DNA from: Streptomyces sp. ADI95-17
GTDB lineage: Bacteria; Actinomycetota; Actinomycetes; Streptomycetales; Streptomycetaceae
Direction: 5' to 3'
DNA: 52,744 nt
NCBI RefSeq assembly: GCF_003846175.1
Contig: NZ_ML123046.1
Location: 1,071,245 to 1,123,988, forward strand
In this document: piece by piece, positions 41,393 through 51,200 of the stretch
Layout: the number at the start of each line of letters is the position of its first letter
Position numbering within the stretch: position 1 is the first letter of the stretch
The notes under the pieces: model-generated
Seen by the model: the letters and a program-made list of their open reading frames with translations, nothing else
Databases searched by the model: none
Told to the model about the DNA's origin: nothing
Position numbers and translations under genes: made by a program

Positions 41393-44300
41393 TCACTCCG
41401 GCAGCACCGTTTCTGCCGATTCCGGGCCCAGCAGCTCGTGCAGGAGGTGGGTGGCAGGCAGTGCGGAGTTGAGGTACACGTACTCGCGCCGGTGCTCGAC
41501 GACCGCGACCATGGTGCGCAGGGTGTCCACGGCGTCCTCCCGCTGCCCGGCGTGGTGCTGGGCCTGGGCCAGCAGCCCCAGATGGAGCGGGAGGCGTATG
41601 TTCGTTCTGGACTGCCGCAGCTCGGCCAGCGAGTTCTTCATGTCGGATATCCCCTCGCGGCGGCCGGTGTACGTGAGGGCCCAGCCCAGCGGCAGACGGA
41701 GCATCGCCTTCCAGTAGTGCAGCCCGTGCTCGACGGCCAGCCCGACGCCCTCGGTGCCGGAGGCTCGCGCTGTCTCCACGTCGCCCTCCCAGGCGGCCAC
41801 GATCGCGTCGACGTAGAGGGCCTGGACCCGGTCCCACGGCTTGCTCCCGTGCCGCGTGAGCCGCAGCAGGCGGCGGCGCTGTTCCGCGGCCGTCGCACAG
41901 TCCTTCAGGAGCCAGTGGGCGAGGATGCAGTAGCAGCGGAAGGAGACACGTGGGTCGGACCGGTACGTTCCGTCGGGTAATCGGCCCTCACAGGCGAGGC
42001 GCTCCGCCAGCTCCGCGCCGGGCTCCAGCTCTTTGAGCGCATCGGACAGGTGCCCGCGGACGAACAGCGCCATGCCCTCGCCGTACGCCGCGCCGAGCCG
42101 GGCCGTCGGGCCGTCGGTGCGCTCCGCGATGTTCCGCAGCAGGACGGACAACTGCTGTGACTCGTCGTAGCGGCCGCGGACGAGAAGCGACGTGGCCAGC
42201 AACGACAGGACCGCCGGGTCGTCCGGCGTATGAGGCGTCGTGTGCGGGGTGTGTCCCCGGGTGATCTCCGCCTCCGCCTCCGCGTCACCGAATCCGTGCA
42301 CCTGGCCCAGTACATGACCCAGCTCCAGGTGGAGCCGCTGCTCCAGGTCGCGGGCGGTCGTCGCGTCGGGCAGTGAGCCGGCCATGCCGACCGCACGGCG
42401 CAGCCACAGCTCGCGCTCCTCGGAGGCCAGGCGCAGTTCCGCGTTCTCCGCCGCGCGCAGCAGCCAGGGCAGCACCCGCTCCGAGGGCATGACGTCCTTG
42501 GCGAGCCAGGCATGGCGGGCGACGCGATCGGTCTCCTGCGGATCGCCGCCGATCTGGACGTGCGCGGACAGCGCGTCGGCATACCGGGCGTGCAGCCGTT
42601 GGCACTCCTCTTCCGTCATCTCGCCGGCCAGCACCTCCTGAGCCTGGGGAGGGGCGAGGCGGAGCCGTCCGGTGCGTTGCCGGTCCGGAGCGAGCAGGCC
42701 GTACCGGACGGCCGACTCCACGATGGCGATGGCCGAATTGCCGCCGACGGCACGGCAGACCGCGTCCAGGTCGAAATCGGGTGCGACGACCGCGCACAGC
42801 CGGAGCAGCCGCAGGACGGGTTCCGGCAGCATGGCGAACTCCTGGCGCAGCACGGTGCGCGCGCACGTCACGATCAGGCCGAGGATTTCGTCCGTGGCAC
42901 CCGGTTCGCGCAGGTCCCTGGCGTCGCAGAGCAGGGAGAGCATCTGGATGACGAAATACGGACTGCCCGTGCTCTGGCGGTGCAGCGCGTCGATGATCCG
43001 CTCGTCCACGCCCGGCCCCGCGTGCGCGTCGACCAGCGTGGCGACATCCGGACGGGCCAGGCCGGCCAGTCGCAGGATCTCTGCGGCCGGGCCCTTGAGC
43101 ACCTCGGTCATCAACCGGAACCGCGAGGCATCGGGCCAGGCCTCCAGGTCCCAGCTGGTCAGTACGATGCTGAGGGGATGCCCCTGGCGACGGGTGGTCA
43201 GCAATCGGAGCAGGTCCAGAGAGACCGCATCCGCCCAGTGCACGTCCTCCAGCAGCAGCACCAGGGGCCGCTGCGCGGCCAGCGAGAGCAGCACTTCGCA
43301 GAGCGCGTCGTGAATCCGGAAAGGGCTCGGCGAGCCGCCGGGGTCGGGGCCGCTCTCCGCGCCGGTTCCGGCCTGCGGACCGGGCAGCAGAGGGGCGAGC
43401 AGTGAGCCGAACGGCGCGGCGGCGGCCTCGAAGGCATCGGGCCGTGCCGCCGACAGCCGGCGCAGCACCTGCGTCCACAGCCAGTACGGCGGGACTCCCT
43501 CCCCGCAGAAGCAGCTGCTCCGGATCGTCTCTATGCCCTCGTCGATGCTCTGGAGACGCTGGACGAGCTCCATCATGAGGTGGGACTTGCCGAGCCCGGA
43601 CGAGCCGAACACGCAGGCAAGATGTCCACGACCCGTCGCCGCACCGGCCGTTGCGGCGACCAGTCGCCGCAGCTCCCGTTCCCGGCCCGTCAACGGCGGG
43701 GGCGGCACGGACTCGAAGAGGGCGAGCCCGGGGGCCATGGACACGACCCTTGCCGTACGGTCCGGTTCCTGCGGCCTGCCCATACTGCGCATGGCGGTCT
43801 TCGCAGCCCCGGGGGACACCTCCGCCACCCGCTCCGCCGCGCCGGACAACACGGTCCGGAGGGGCCGGGGCAGCTCGGTGGCCCTGGCCGTCGGCAACTC
43901 GTCACTCAGCACGGCACGTGTCCGCTGCTCACCGAGTTCCTGCCGGAGCAGGGCGGTGTGCAGTTGCTGGAGTTCGGCCGTCGTGTCCACGCCGTACTCC
44001 TCGACCAGATAGCTGCGTGTCCACTCGTACACCTCCAGTGCCTCCGCCTGCCGGCCCGACCGGAACAGCGCGGTCATCAGATGGCCCACCAGGCGCTCCC
44101 GGGTGGGATGCTGACGCACCTCACGTTCCAGTTCCGTGACCACCTCCGCGGTCCTGCCCAGGACGAGACCGGCCTCCGCGGAGGCCTCCAGGGCGGTGAG
44201 CCGGACCTGCTCCAGCCGGGTGCTCTCGTCGGCGAGCGGCTGGTGAGTGACGAACTCCGCGTACGGGGAGCCGCGCCACAGTCCGAGCGCCCGGGTGAGC

Positions 44301-44755
44301 CGGTCGCGGGCCGCCACGGGATCCTGGCGGGCGAGGAAACGGCGCCCCGTGGAGAGCAGCTGCTCGAACCGGTGGACGTCCACCTGCTCCGGAGACAGCT
44401 CCAGGACGTATCCCGGCGCCCGGTAGCGGAGGACCGCCGGCCGGTCGGGGCCGGTCGCGGGGGCCAGCGCCCGGCGCAGATGCGAGATATGGCTCTGCAG
44501 GGTGGCGACGGCCCGCCGAGGCGGGTCCTCCCGCCACAGCTCCTCGATGAGCACGGTGGTGGGGACGACCCGGCCCAGCCTGATCACCAACAGGGCGAGC
44601 AGCGCTCTGCGACGTGGCGGGCCCAGCGGTACGTCATGCCCTTCGTACTGGGCCGCCATGGGCCCCAGGACCTGCAGAACCGGTCCGGAGTGGGCGGCCG
44701 ACGGTGGAGGCAGCAGTGTGCTCTGAGCCTGACGTGCAGACATCTTCGGCCCCAT
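41393..44755 (-). CDS. Large SARP-family activator with AAA/STAND ATPase domain
   Basis: 1120 residues. The N-terminal OmpR-like winged helix (about 25-110) and the bacterial transcriptional activation domain (115-270, HRFEQLLSTGRRFLAR) define a SARP. A STAND/AAA domain follows: Walker A GSSGLGKS at 384-391 and Walker B LVLLLEDVHWAD near 500. A long TPR-like helical region fills the rest; no C-terminal LuxR domain is seen. It is likely the pathway-specific activator of the divergent polyketide operon. Leu926 is a TTA codon, so translation should depend on the bldA tRNA. The start may instead be the ATG four codons later. Confidence 0.92.
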   Translation of the reverse strand: MGPKMSARQAQSTLLPPPSAAHSGPVLQVLGPMAAQYEGHDVPLGPPRRRALLALLVIRLGRVVPTTVLIEELWREDPPRRAVATLQSHISHLRRALAPATGPDRPAVLRYRAPGYVLELSPEQVDVHRFEQLLSTGRRFLARQDPVAARDRLTRALGLWRGSPYAEFVTHQPLADESTRLEQVRLTALEASAEAGLVLGRTAEVVTELEREVRQHPTRERLVGHLMTALFRSGRQAEALEVYEWTRSYLVEEYGVDTTAELQQLHTALLRQELGEQRTRAVLSDELPTARATELPRPLRTVLSGAAERVAEVSPGAAKTAMRSMGRPQEPDRTARVVSMAPGLALFESVPPPPLTGRERELRRLVAATAGAATGRGHLACVFGSSGLGKSHLMMELVQRLQSIDEGIETIRSSCFCGEGVPPYWLWTQVLRRLSAARPDAFEAAAAPFGSLLAPLLPGPQAGTGAESGPDPGGSPSPFRIHDALCEVLLSLAAQRPLVLLLEDVHWADAVSLDLLRLLTTRRQGHPLSIVLTSWDLEAWPDASRFRLMTEVLKGPAAEILRLAGLARPDVATLVDAHAGPGVDERIIDALHRQSTGSPYFVIQMLSLLCDARDLREPGATDEILGLIVTCARTVLRQEFAMLPEPVLRLLRLCAVVAPDFDLDAVCRAVGGNSAIAIVESAVRYGLLAPDRQRTGRLRLAPPQAQEVLAGEMTEEECQRLHARYADALSAHVQIGGDPQETDRVARHAWLAKDVMPSERVLPWLLRAAENAELRLASEERELWLRRAVGMAGSLPDATTARDLEQRLHLELGHVLGQVHGFGDAEAEAEITRGHTPHTTPHTPDDPAVLSLLATSLLVRGRYDESQQLSVLLRNIAERTDGPTARLGAAYGEGMALFVRGHLSDALKELEPGAELAERLACEGRLPDGTYRSDPRVSFRCYCILAHWLLKDCATAAEQRRRLLRLTRHGSKPWDRVQALYVDAIVAAWEGDVETARASGTEGVGLAVEHGLHYWKAMLRLPLGWALTYTGRREGISDMKNSLAELRQSRTNIRLPLHLGLLAQAQHHAGQREDAVDTLRTMVAVVEHRREYVYLNSALPATHLLHELLGPESAETVLPE
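41978..41980 (-). other. TTA leucine codon in the SARP gene
   Basis: In the peptide CEGRLPDGTY the Leu is encoded by TTA. TTA is the rarest codon in Streptomyces and needs the bldA tRNA, so it ties expression to development. Confidence 0.9.
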
Positions 44756-45053
44756 TCGTTCCCACGCTTGAGACTTCTCCGGCTAATTGATCGTAGAACA
44801 GGGGGTGTTCCGTCATGAGATTCGGCCGACGAATGGCCAATAAACGATCACGCAATTGGCAATTTACTTCTCCTGTATACCGATGGACGCGGCAAGCGAA
44901 CGGCAGTCGGCAGGCAAGGATCCGGACAAGGGATCGCGTCGGGTCATCAGTATTCCGGCCAGTGGACCGCAAGGGGGATGGCACAGCATGTGCGGAACCG
45001 ACATCGCCGCGTGGTGTGGGCCAGCCACCGGCGCAGACCCTGGAGGCATCACG
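44756..45053. promoter_or_regulatory. Divergent control region of the polyketide cluster
   Basis: This 298-base gap between SARP (-) and the acyltransferase (+) is clearly A/T-richer than the rest. It holds the dyad GAACA-GGGGG-TGTTC at 44796-44810 and a tandem heptamer GCAATTG/GCAATTT at 44852-44865, then TATACC near 44876 as a possible -10. Direct heptamers are the usual SARP target, so this is the best candidate for activator binding. An in-frame ATG at 44988 could extend the acyltransferase but lacks a good ribosome site. Confidence 0.55.
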
Positions 45054-45929
45054 GTGTTCGCGATTTTCTTCCCCGGACAAGGAGCGCAGTGCCGGGGTAT
45101 GGGCGCAGATGATTTCGGCCGCTATCCGGGCCTGACGCGATTCGCCTGCGAACTCTTGGGGTACGACCTTGTCTCGCGCTGCCGCGACAATCCGGACGAC
45201 GTGCTCTCCCGGACGGAGTGCACACAGCCGGCCCTGTTCACCGTCAACGCGTTGCGCACGTTCGAGCGTGAACGCCGGGAGTGCCGGCCCGCCGACTACT
45301 GCCTCGGACACAGCGTGGGGGAGTACAACGCGCTCCTGGCCGCCGGGGTCTTCGACTTCGAGACGGGTCTGCGGCTCGTCGCCAAGCGCGGCGAACTCAT
45401 GGCGGCCGCATCGGGCGGCGGGATGAGCGCGGTCATGAACACCCCTGCTCCGCGCCTGCTCGACGTGTTGCGGGAGGACGGCGTCGACGGGGTGGACGTG
45501 GCGGCCTACAACACCGACGCCCAGGTCGTGATCGCCGGCAGTGACAGTGTGCTGCGCGCCGCCCACGCCTCTTTGAAGGCCCGGGGCATCCGCTTCGCCC
45601 CCTTGCGGGTCAGCGCTGCCTTCCATTCGCGTCACATGGAGCCCGTCCGCTCCGAATTCGAGAGTTTCCTTGAGGGGTTCACCTTCGCGGAGCCCAGAAC
45701 GACCGTGATCTGCAATGTGACGGGGCGGCCCTACGAGCGGGGCACGATACCGGAGATGCTGAGCAGACAGCTCGTGGAGCCGGTGCGATGGGTCGACAGC
45801 ATTCGGTATCTCCTTTCCCTCGGCACCGGTCTCGATTACGAGGAGATAGGCGGGAAATCCCTGCTCCGCATGGTGAAAAGCATCGAGAAGACCGATGTCC
45901 GGAATGCACTCGTCAAGAGCGGGGTGTGA
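45054..45929 (+). CDS. Stand-alone (trans) malonyl-CoA acyltransferase
   Basis: 291 residues. The N-terminus FAIFFPGQGAQCRGMG is classic for FabD/trans-AT enzymes. The nucleophile is Ser87 in GHSVGEY. The partner His191 is in the AFH tripeptide of VSAAFHSRHM, which indicates malonyl rather than methylmalonyl specificity. It should load malonate onto the ACP encoded 3 bases downstream and onto the AT-less PKS. The GTG start is supported by TGGAGG eight bases upstream. It opens the operon AT-ACP-amidotransferase-PKS. Confidence 0.92.
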   Translation: MFAIFFPGQGAQCRGMGADDFGRYPGLTRFACELLGYDLVSRCRDNPDDVLSRTECTQPALFTVNALRTFERERRECRPADYCLGHSVGEYNALLAAGVFDFETGLRLVAKRGELMAAASGGGMSAVMNTPAPRLLDVLREDGVDGVDVAAYNTDAQVVIAGSDSVLRAAHASLKARGIRFAPLRVSAAFHSRHMEPVRSEFESFLEGFTFAEPRTTVICNVTGRPYERGTIPEMLSRQLVEPVRWVDSIRYLLSLGTGLDYEEIGGKSLLRMVKSIEKTDVRNALVKSGV

Positions 45930-45932
45930 GGC

Positions 45933-46190
45933 ATGGACAGGAAGCAGTACATACAGCGGCTCATCGAGGACCAGTTCCTCGTGGAGTTCGACGGTGAACT
46001 GACGCCCGAGACCGATCTGTTCAAGACGGGAGTGATGGACTCCTTCGGATACATTCAGCTCCTTACCGCTGTCGAAAGGGAATTCTCGCTCCAGCTGACG
46101 GACGAGGAATTCCTCAGGAACATCTTCTCTTCACTGGAGGCCATCGACGCCTTCGTAGCGAACAAGCTCGCTGAGCGCGACGGCCACTGA
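45933..46190 (+). CDS. Stand-alone acyl carrier protein
   Basis: 85 residues. The phosphopantetheine site is Ser37 in TGVMDSFGYIQLL, a DSF variant of the usual DSL. Helices 1, 2 and 4 of the ACP fold are visible. It follows the acyltransferase and precedes the amidotransferase, so it probably carries malonyl that is amidated to malonamyl as the PKS starter. The unusual residue after the Ser may suit recognition by the amidotransferase. Confidence 0.9.
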   Translation: MDRKQYIQRLIEDQFLVEFDGELTPETDLFKTGVMDSFGYIQLLTAVEREFSLQLTDEEFLRNIFSSLEAIDAFVANKLAERDGH

Positions 46191-46223
46191 GGCCGCGACG
46201 ACCACTGGAGAAGGAGACCCCGC

Positions 46224-48266
46224 ATGTGCGGAATCGCAGGCTTCGTCGCGCCCTCGCTCCACGACGGAGAGACGCCGGAGGTGATGACCTCGATGCTGTC
46301 GCTCATCCGCCACCGCGGGCCGGACGAGGCGGGCTACTACCTGGACGACGGCATCGCCATGGGCACAGCACGACTGTCGATAGTCGACCTCGCCCTGGGC
46401 GCCCAGCCGATGGCCGACCCGACGGATCGCTACTGGATCTGCTTCAACGGCGAGTTGTACAACCACATCGAACTGCGCGAGGAACTGCGAGGGCTCGGCC
46501 GCCGGTTCCGTACTCGCTCCGACACGGAAGTATTTCTGCAGGCATGGGCCCAATGGGGGCCCGCGTGCCTGCCCCGATTCAACGGCGCGTTCGCGGCCGC
46601 GATCCGGGACGTGAGGTCGGGAGACCTGTTCCTGGCACGGGACAGATACGGCAAGAGGCCGCTCTTCTACGTCGACCGCGAGGGGTGCGGCGCCCAGGGA
46701 GCCGGGAACGGAGAATTCCTCTTCGCCTCCGAGATGAAGGCTTTCCGCGCGTTCCCGGGGTTCCGTTTCGAGCTCGATCCCCACGAACTTGCCTCCACCT
46801 TCGCGGTATGGACGCCGTTGCCCGACCGGACCCCCTTCAAGCACATCCACCAGCTCCCGATGGGGTGTTACCTGACCGTCCGCGACGGGCGGGCGGTTCC
46901 GGGCAACTACGCGGAGCTCGAACTCGACGTACCGCCGTTCACCGGTTCCGAACGGGAAGCGGCCGCATTGGTCCGCGATGCCCTACGTGAGAGCGTCGAG
47001 ATGCGGCTGAGGAGCGATGTCGAGGTCGGTGTCTATCTGAGCGGCGGCCTCGACTCGTCGATCGTCACCAAGCTGACGACCGACCTCTCCCCGCACGAGG
47101 TCCGCACCTTCTCCGTGGAGTTCGACGACGCGGTCTTCGACGAGTCGAGCAGCCAGCAGGTCGTCGCCTCGCACCTCGGCACCCGCCACTCGTCCATTGC
47201 CGTGTCCGGTGCCGATATCGCGGCGAACTTCCGGCCCGCCGTGTACCACGCGGAGGTACCCGCCTTCCGCTCCGCGTTCGTCCCCATGTTTCTCCTGTCC
47301 CGCCACGCGCGGGACGCCGGAATCAAAGTGATCCTCAGCGGTGAGGGAGCAGATGAGGCGTTCCTCGGATATTCGCTCTTCCGTGAGACGCTGCTGCGCG
47401 CTTCATGGAGCGAACTGTCGGACGACGAGCGCATGGCCAGGCTCGGCAGCCTCCACCCGGAACTGAGCCATTTCGGCCCCGCGAACCGGGCGCGGATGAA
47501 GGGCCTCTTCGAGCAGTTCGCCGTCGAACGCCTGCCCGGTCTCTTCTCCCACGAACTCCGGTACCAGAACGGTCGTTTCGCCGCGCGCCTGCTGAAACGA
47601 CATGACGAACCGTTCGCGGATCTCATGGCCCTGACGGACGCGACACCCGGATATGCCGCGCTGAGCCCGGTCCGAAAGGCACAGTGGCTCGAATTCAAGA
47701 CGCTGCTGCCCGGCTATCTCCTCTCCACCCAGGGTGAGCGCATGAGCCTCGCCCACGGTGTCGAGAACCGGTGCCCGTTCCTGGACCCCGCGGTCGTCCG
47801 CGCGGCGGCCTCGATCAATCTGCGCTTCGACGACGGTCTCGACGAGAAGGCCATCCTCAAGAAGGCGTTCCGGGGTGAGCTGCCGGAATCGAGCCTCACT
47901 CGGCGGAAGCAGCCGTACCGCGCGCCCGGAGCGGCCGTCTTCAAGCAGCAGCAACCCGATTACCTGGAACTTCTCCTCTCGGCGACGGAGCTGGAGAAGA
48001 TCGGCGGCATCGACCCGGTGTTCGCCCGGAAGCTCGTCAAGAAGATCATGGCCACGCCCACGGACGAGATCAGTACGAAGGAGGACCAGGCCTTCGTCTA
48101 CCTGCTCTCGACCGCGGTCCTCAACCAGCAGTTCGTGCTCGGACAGGAAATTCCCGGGGAATCAACGGAACCGGCCGACTTCAAGGTGAACACCATCATC
48201 GATCAGCGGAATTCACGGGGCTCGACGCCGGCCGGTCGAGGCATCCCCTCTGCAGGAGGAATCTGA
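46224..48266 (+). CDS. Asparagine-synthetase-like amidotransferase
   Basis: 680 residues. Cys2 is the N-terminal glutaminase nucleophile (MCGIAGF), with family glutaminase motifs RHRGPDEAGYY and FNGELYNH. The C-terminal ATP-pyrophosphatase domain has SGGLDSS at residues 273-279 and the later GEGADEAFLGY. Normal AsnB makes asparagine; the setting beside a free ACP and a PKS suggests amidation of malonyl-ACP to malonamyl-ACP. AAGGAG lies upstream of the ATG. Its TGA overlaps the PKS start as TGATG, so the two are coupled. The C-terminal tail (about 30 residues) is low-complexity. Confidence 0.92.
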   Translation: MCGIAGFVAPSLHDGETPEVMTSMLSLIRHRGPDEAGYYLDDGIAMGTARLSIVDLALGAQPMADPTDRYWICFNGELYNHIELREELRGLGRRFRTRSDTEVFLQAWAQWGPACLPRFNGAFAAAIRDVRSGDLFLARDRYGKRPLFYVDREGCGAQGAGNGEFLFASEMKAFRAFPGFRFELDPHELASTFAVWTPLPDRTPFKHIHQLPMGCYLTVRDGRAVPGNYAELELDVPPFTGSEREAAALVRDALRESVEMRLRSDVEVGVYLSGGLDSSIVTKLTTDLSPHEVRTFSVEFDDAVFDESSSQQVVASHLGTRHSSIAVSGADIAANFRPAVYHAEVPAFRSAFVPMFLLSRHARDAGIKVILSGEGADEAFLGYSLFRETLLRASWSELSDDERMARLGSLHPELSHFGPANRARMKGLFEQFAVERLPGLFSHELRYQNGRFAARLLKRHDEPFADLMALTDATPGYAALSPVRKAQWLEFKTLLPGYLLSTQGERMSLAHGVENRCPFLDPAVVRAAASINLRFDDGLDEKAILKKAFRGELPESSLTRRKQPYRAPGAAVFKQQQPDYLELLLSATELEKIGGIDPVFARKLVKKIMATPTDEISTKEDQAFVYLLSTAVLNQQFVLGQEIPGESTEPADFKVNTIIDQRNSRGSTPAGRGIPSAGGI

Positions 48267-51200
48267 TGAGTACGTTCGAACCGGCGCCCGCGACGGACGA
48301 TATCGCGATCATCGGACTCGCTCTGCGATTCCCCGGCGCGGAAACCCTGCAAGAACTCGGCGGCCACCTCGTCGCGGGCCGGTCGCTCATCTCGGAAGTC
48401 CCGCCGGAACGCTGGTCGAAGGAACGGTACTTCGGTGACCCCAGGCTCGGGGCCCAGAAGACGAACAGCGTCTGGGGCGGCTTCATCGAGCATGCGGACT
48501 GCTTCGATGCCGAGTTCTTCAACATTTCGCCGCGCGAGGCCGAGAGCATGGATCCCCAGCAGCGCATGGCTCTCGAACTCGCCTGGCGGGCCATCGAGGA
48601 CGCAGGCTGTGCGGCGAGTTCCCTCGCCGGTACGGAGACGGGCGTCTTCATGGGGGTCTGCCATGCGGACTACGCGGAAATGATGGAACGCGAAGGGGCA
48701 AGGACGGACGTCTATTTCCCCACCGGGACGGCCTACTCGATCATCGCGAACCGGATCTCCTACTATTTCGACTTCCAGGGCCCGAGCATCACCAACGACA
48801 CGGCATGTTCGAGCTCGCTGGTATCGGTGTACGAAGCGGTACGCGCGCTGTGCAACGGCGAGTGCGGTGTCGCCCTGGCCGGCGGAGTCAATCTGGTCTG
48901 GTCGCCGAAGCACTTCGTCGCGTTCAGCCAGGCGAGCATGTTGTCCCGCACCGGTCGGGCGAGCGCCTTCGACCAGAGCGCCGACGGCTACGTCCGCGGT
49001 GAAGGCGGGGCGGTGCTCCTCCTGAAGCCTCTCGCGCGGGCGGTCGCGGACGGCGATCCCATCCACGCGGTCATCAAGGGTGTCGCCACGAACCATGGCG
49101 GCCGCACCAATTCCCTCACCGTCACCAACCCGACGGCACAGGCGAATCTGATCGAGGGGCTCTACACCCGCGCCGGAATCCGGCCGGAAACCGTTACCTA
49201 CATCGAAGCGCACGGCCCCGGAACACCCGTCGGCGATCCGATCGAGATCATGGCTCTGAAGGAAGCCTTCCGGAACCTGCACGCGGCTCAGGGCACCGTC
49301 GCACGGCCCGAGAGCTGCGGAATCGGCTCTGTCAAAACCAATATCGGACATCTGGAAGGCGCCGCAGGGGTCGCCGGGATCGCCAAGGTGATCAGCTCGC
49401 TGGCACTGCGGACACTGCCCGCGAACGTCAACTTCCGGAATCAGAACCGGCTCATCAAGCTCGAAGACAGCCCGTTCCATGTCGTCCGCCACACCCGGCC
49501 CTGGGCAGCGACGGCCCCGGAGAGCGACGGAACGATCCGGCCACGGCGGGCCGGGGTGAGCTCGTTCGGATTCGGTGGCACGAACGCGCATGTCGTGCTT
49601 GAGGAACATCTTCCCGATGAAGCGGATGCGGGAGCGCTGGACGACTCCCTCCGGGGTCCGGAGCTCCTGCCGCTCTCCGCGAAGACGCCGGACCGACTGC
49701 GCGCGGTCGCGGTCAACCTGCACACCCACCTGCGCGAGCACCCGTCGCAGGCACTCGCCGACATCGCCCACACTCTGCGGGTCGGCCGCGATCCCATGCC
49801 CGCCAGGGTCGCGTTCGCCGTCCAGGACCGCAGCGAACTAGAACTGCTCCTACGGGAGTTCAGCGACGGTACCCGTGCAGCGGGCGAACTCCACCTGGGC
49901 GGGTCGGTGCGAGACACGGCAGAGGAATTCGCCGAGCTGAGGGCGGCAGGGACACGCTGGGTACAGGGCGAGGCGGTGGACTGCGCGGACCGGTTCGGGC
50001 ACGGCGTACCCCGGCCGCGGCCACGACGTGTGCGGCTGCCCGGGTATCCCTTCGCCCGTGAGCGGCACTGGTTCAGCGCTCCCCACAAGGAGGCCGTGAC
50101 CCCGCACAAGGAGGCCGTGACCCCGTACAAGGAGGCCGAGGCTCCGCGCACGGGCGTCGAGCCCCCGCGCACGGACGCCGAGGCAGGAGCGACGCCACCG
50201 GCAGCGAACGTCGCTGCCGCCGCACACCCACTCGTTCACGGCGGCACCTCCGGCCCCACAGGTCACCGCTACAGCTCGACGTTCACCGGAGCGGAGCCGT
50301 TCCTCGCCTCGCACGTGGTGGGCGGTGCCCGTGTGTTCCCGGCGGCCGCCCACGTCGAGATGGTCCGGGCCGCGGCCGTTCACGCGATCGGGCCCGACGC
50401 GGCGGAGCCGACGGTCGTCCGGCTCCGCAACGTCGCTTGGCCACGCCCGCTCGTCGTACGGGACGCGCCGGTCGAGGTCGGTGTCCGGCTCACCCCGCAG
50501 GACGGCGCCGCCCTCGCCTTCGAGGTCGCCACCGGCACGGACCCGGCCTCAGTCCACAGCTCGGGCATCGTCGAGGCCGGCGGGCCGCAGGAGCCGGATC
50601 GCGTCGATCTGGGCGTGCTGCTGGCAGCCTGTCCCGGGGAGCGCAGCCCGGTGGACGTGTACGCGGCGTTCCACGACCGCGGCCTGGAGTACGGACCGGC
50701 CATGCGCGGGCTCAAGGAGCTCCGGCTGGGGACGCGGGAACTGGTCGCGCGTATCGGGAAGCCCGCTGCTGGTGAGGCGGCGGACGTCGGATACGTCCTG
50801 CCTCCGAGCGTGCTCGACGCGGCACTCCAGTCCTCCCTGGTGCTCCTGGCGGAGACTTCGCAAGAGCCGGCCGACAGCCCTGCACTGCCGTTCGCGTTCG
50901 AGGAACTCACGGTCCACGGCGCCTGTGTGTCGGAGACATGGGCGTGGGTCCGGCGCCGCGAAGGACACAGCACGCTCGATGTGTTCGACATCGACCTCTG
51001 CGACCTTGAGGGCATGGTGCTGGTCACTCTGCGCGGACTGGTCCAGCGGACGAACGGGGCGAAGCCCGGACGCGGAACCGGCGCGGACGTCGTCACCGCC
51101 GCCGTTCCCTGGGTGCCGGCGCCCCTCGGCATACCGGAGGCGACGCCCCTCCCGTCCGTGCGCGGGTACCTGAATGGACGAGCCGCCGCCCACACCGCCG

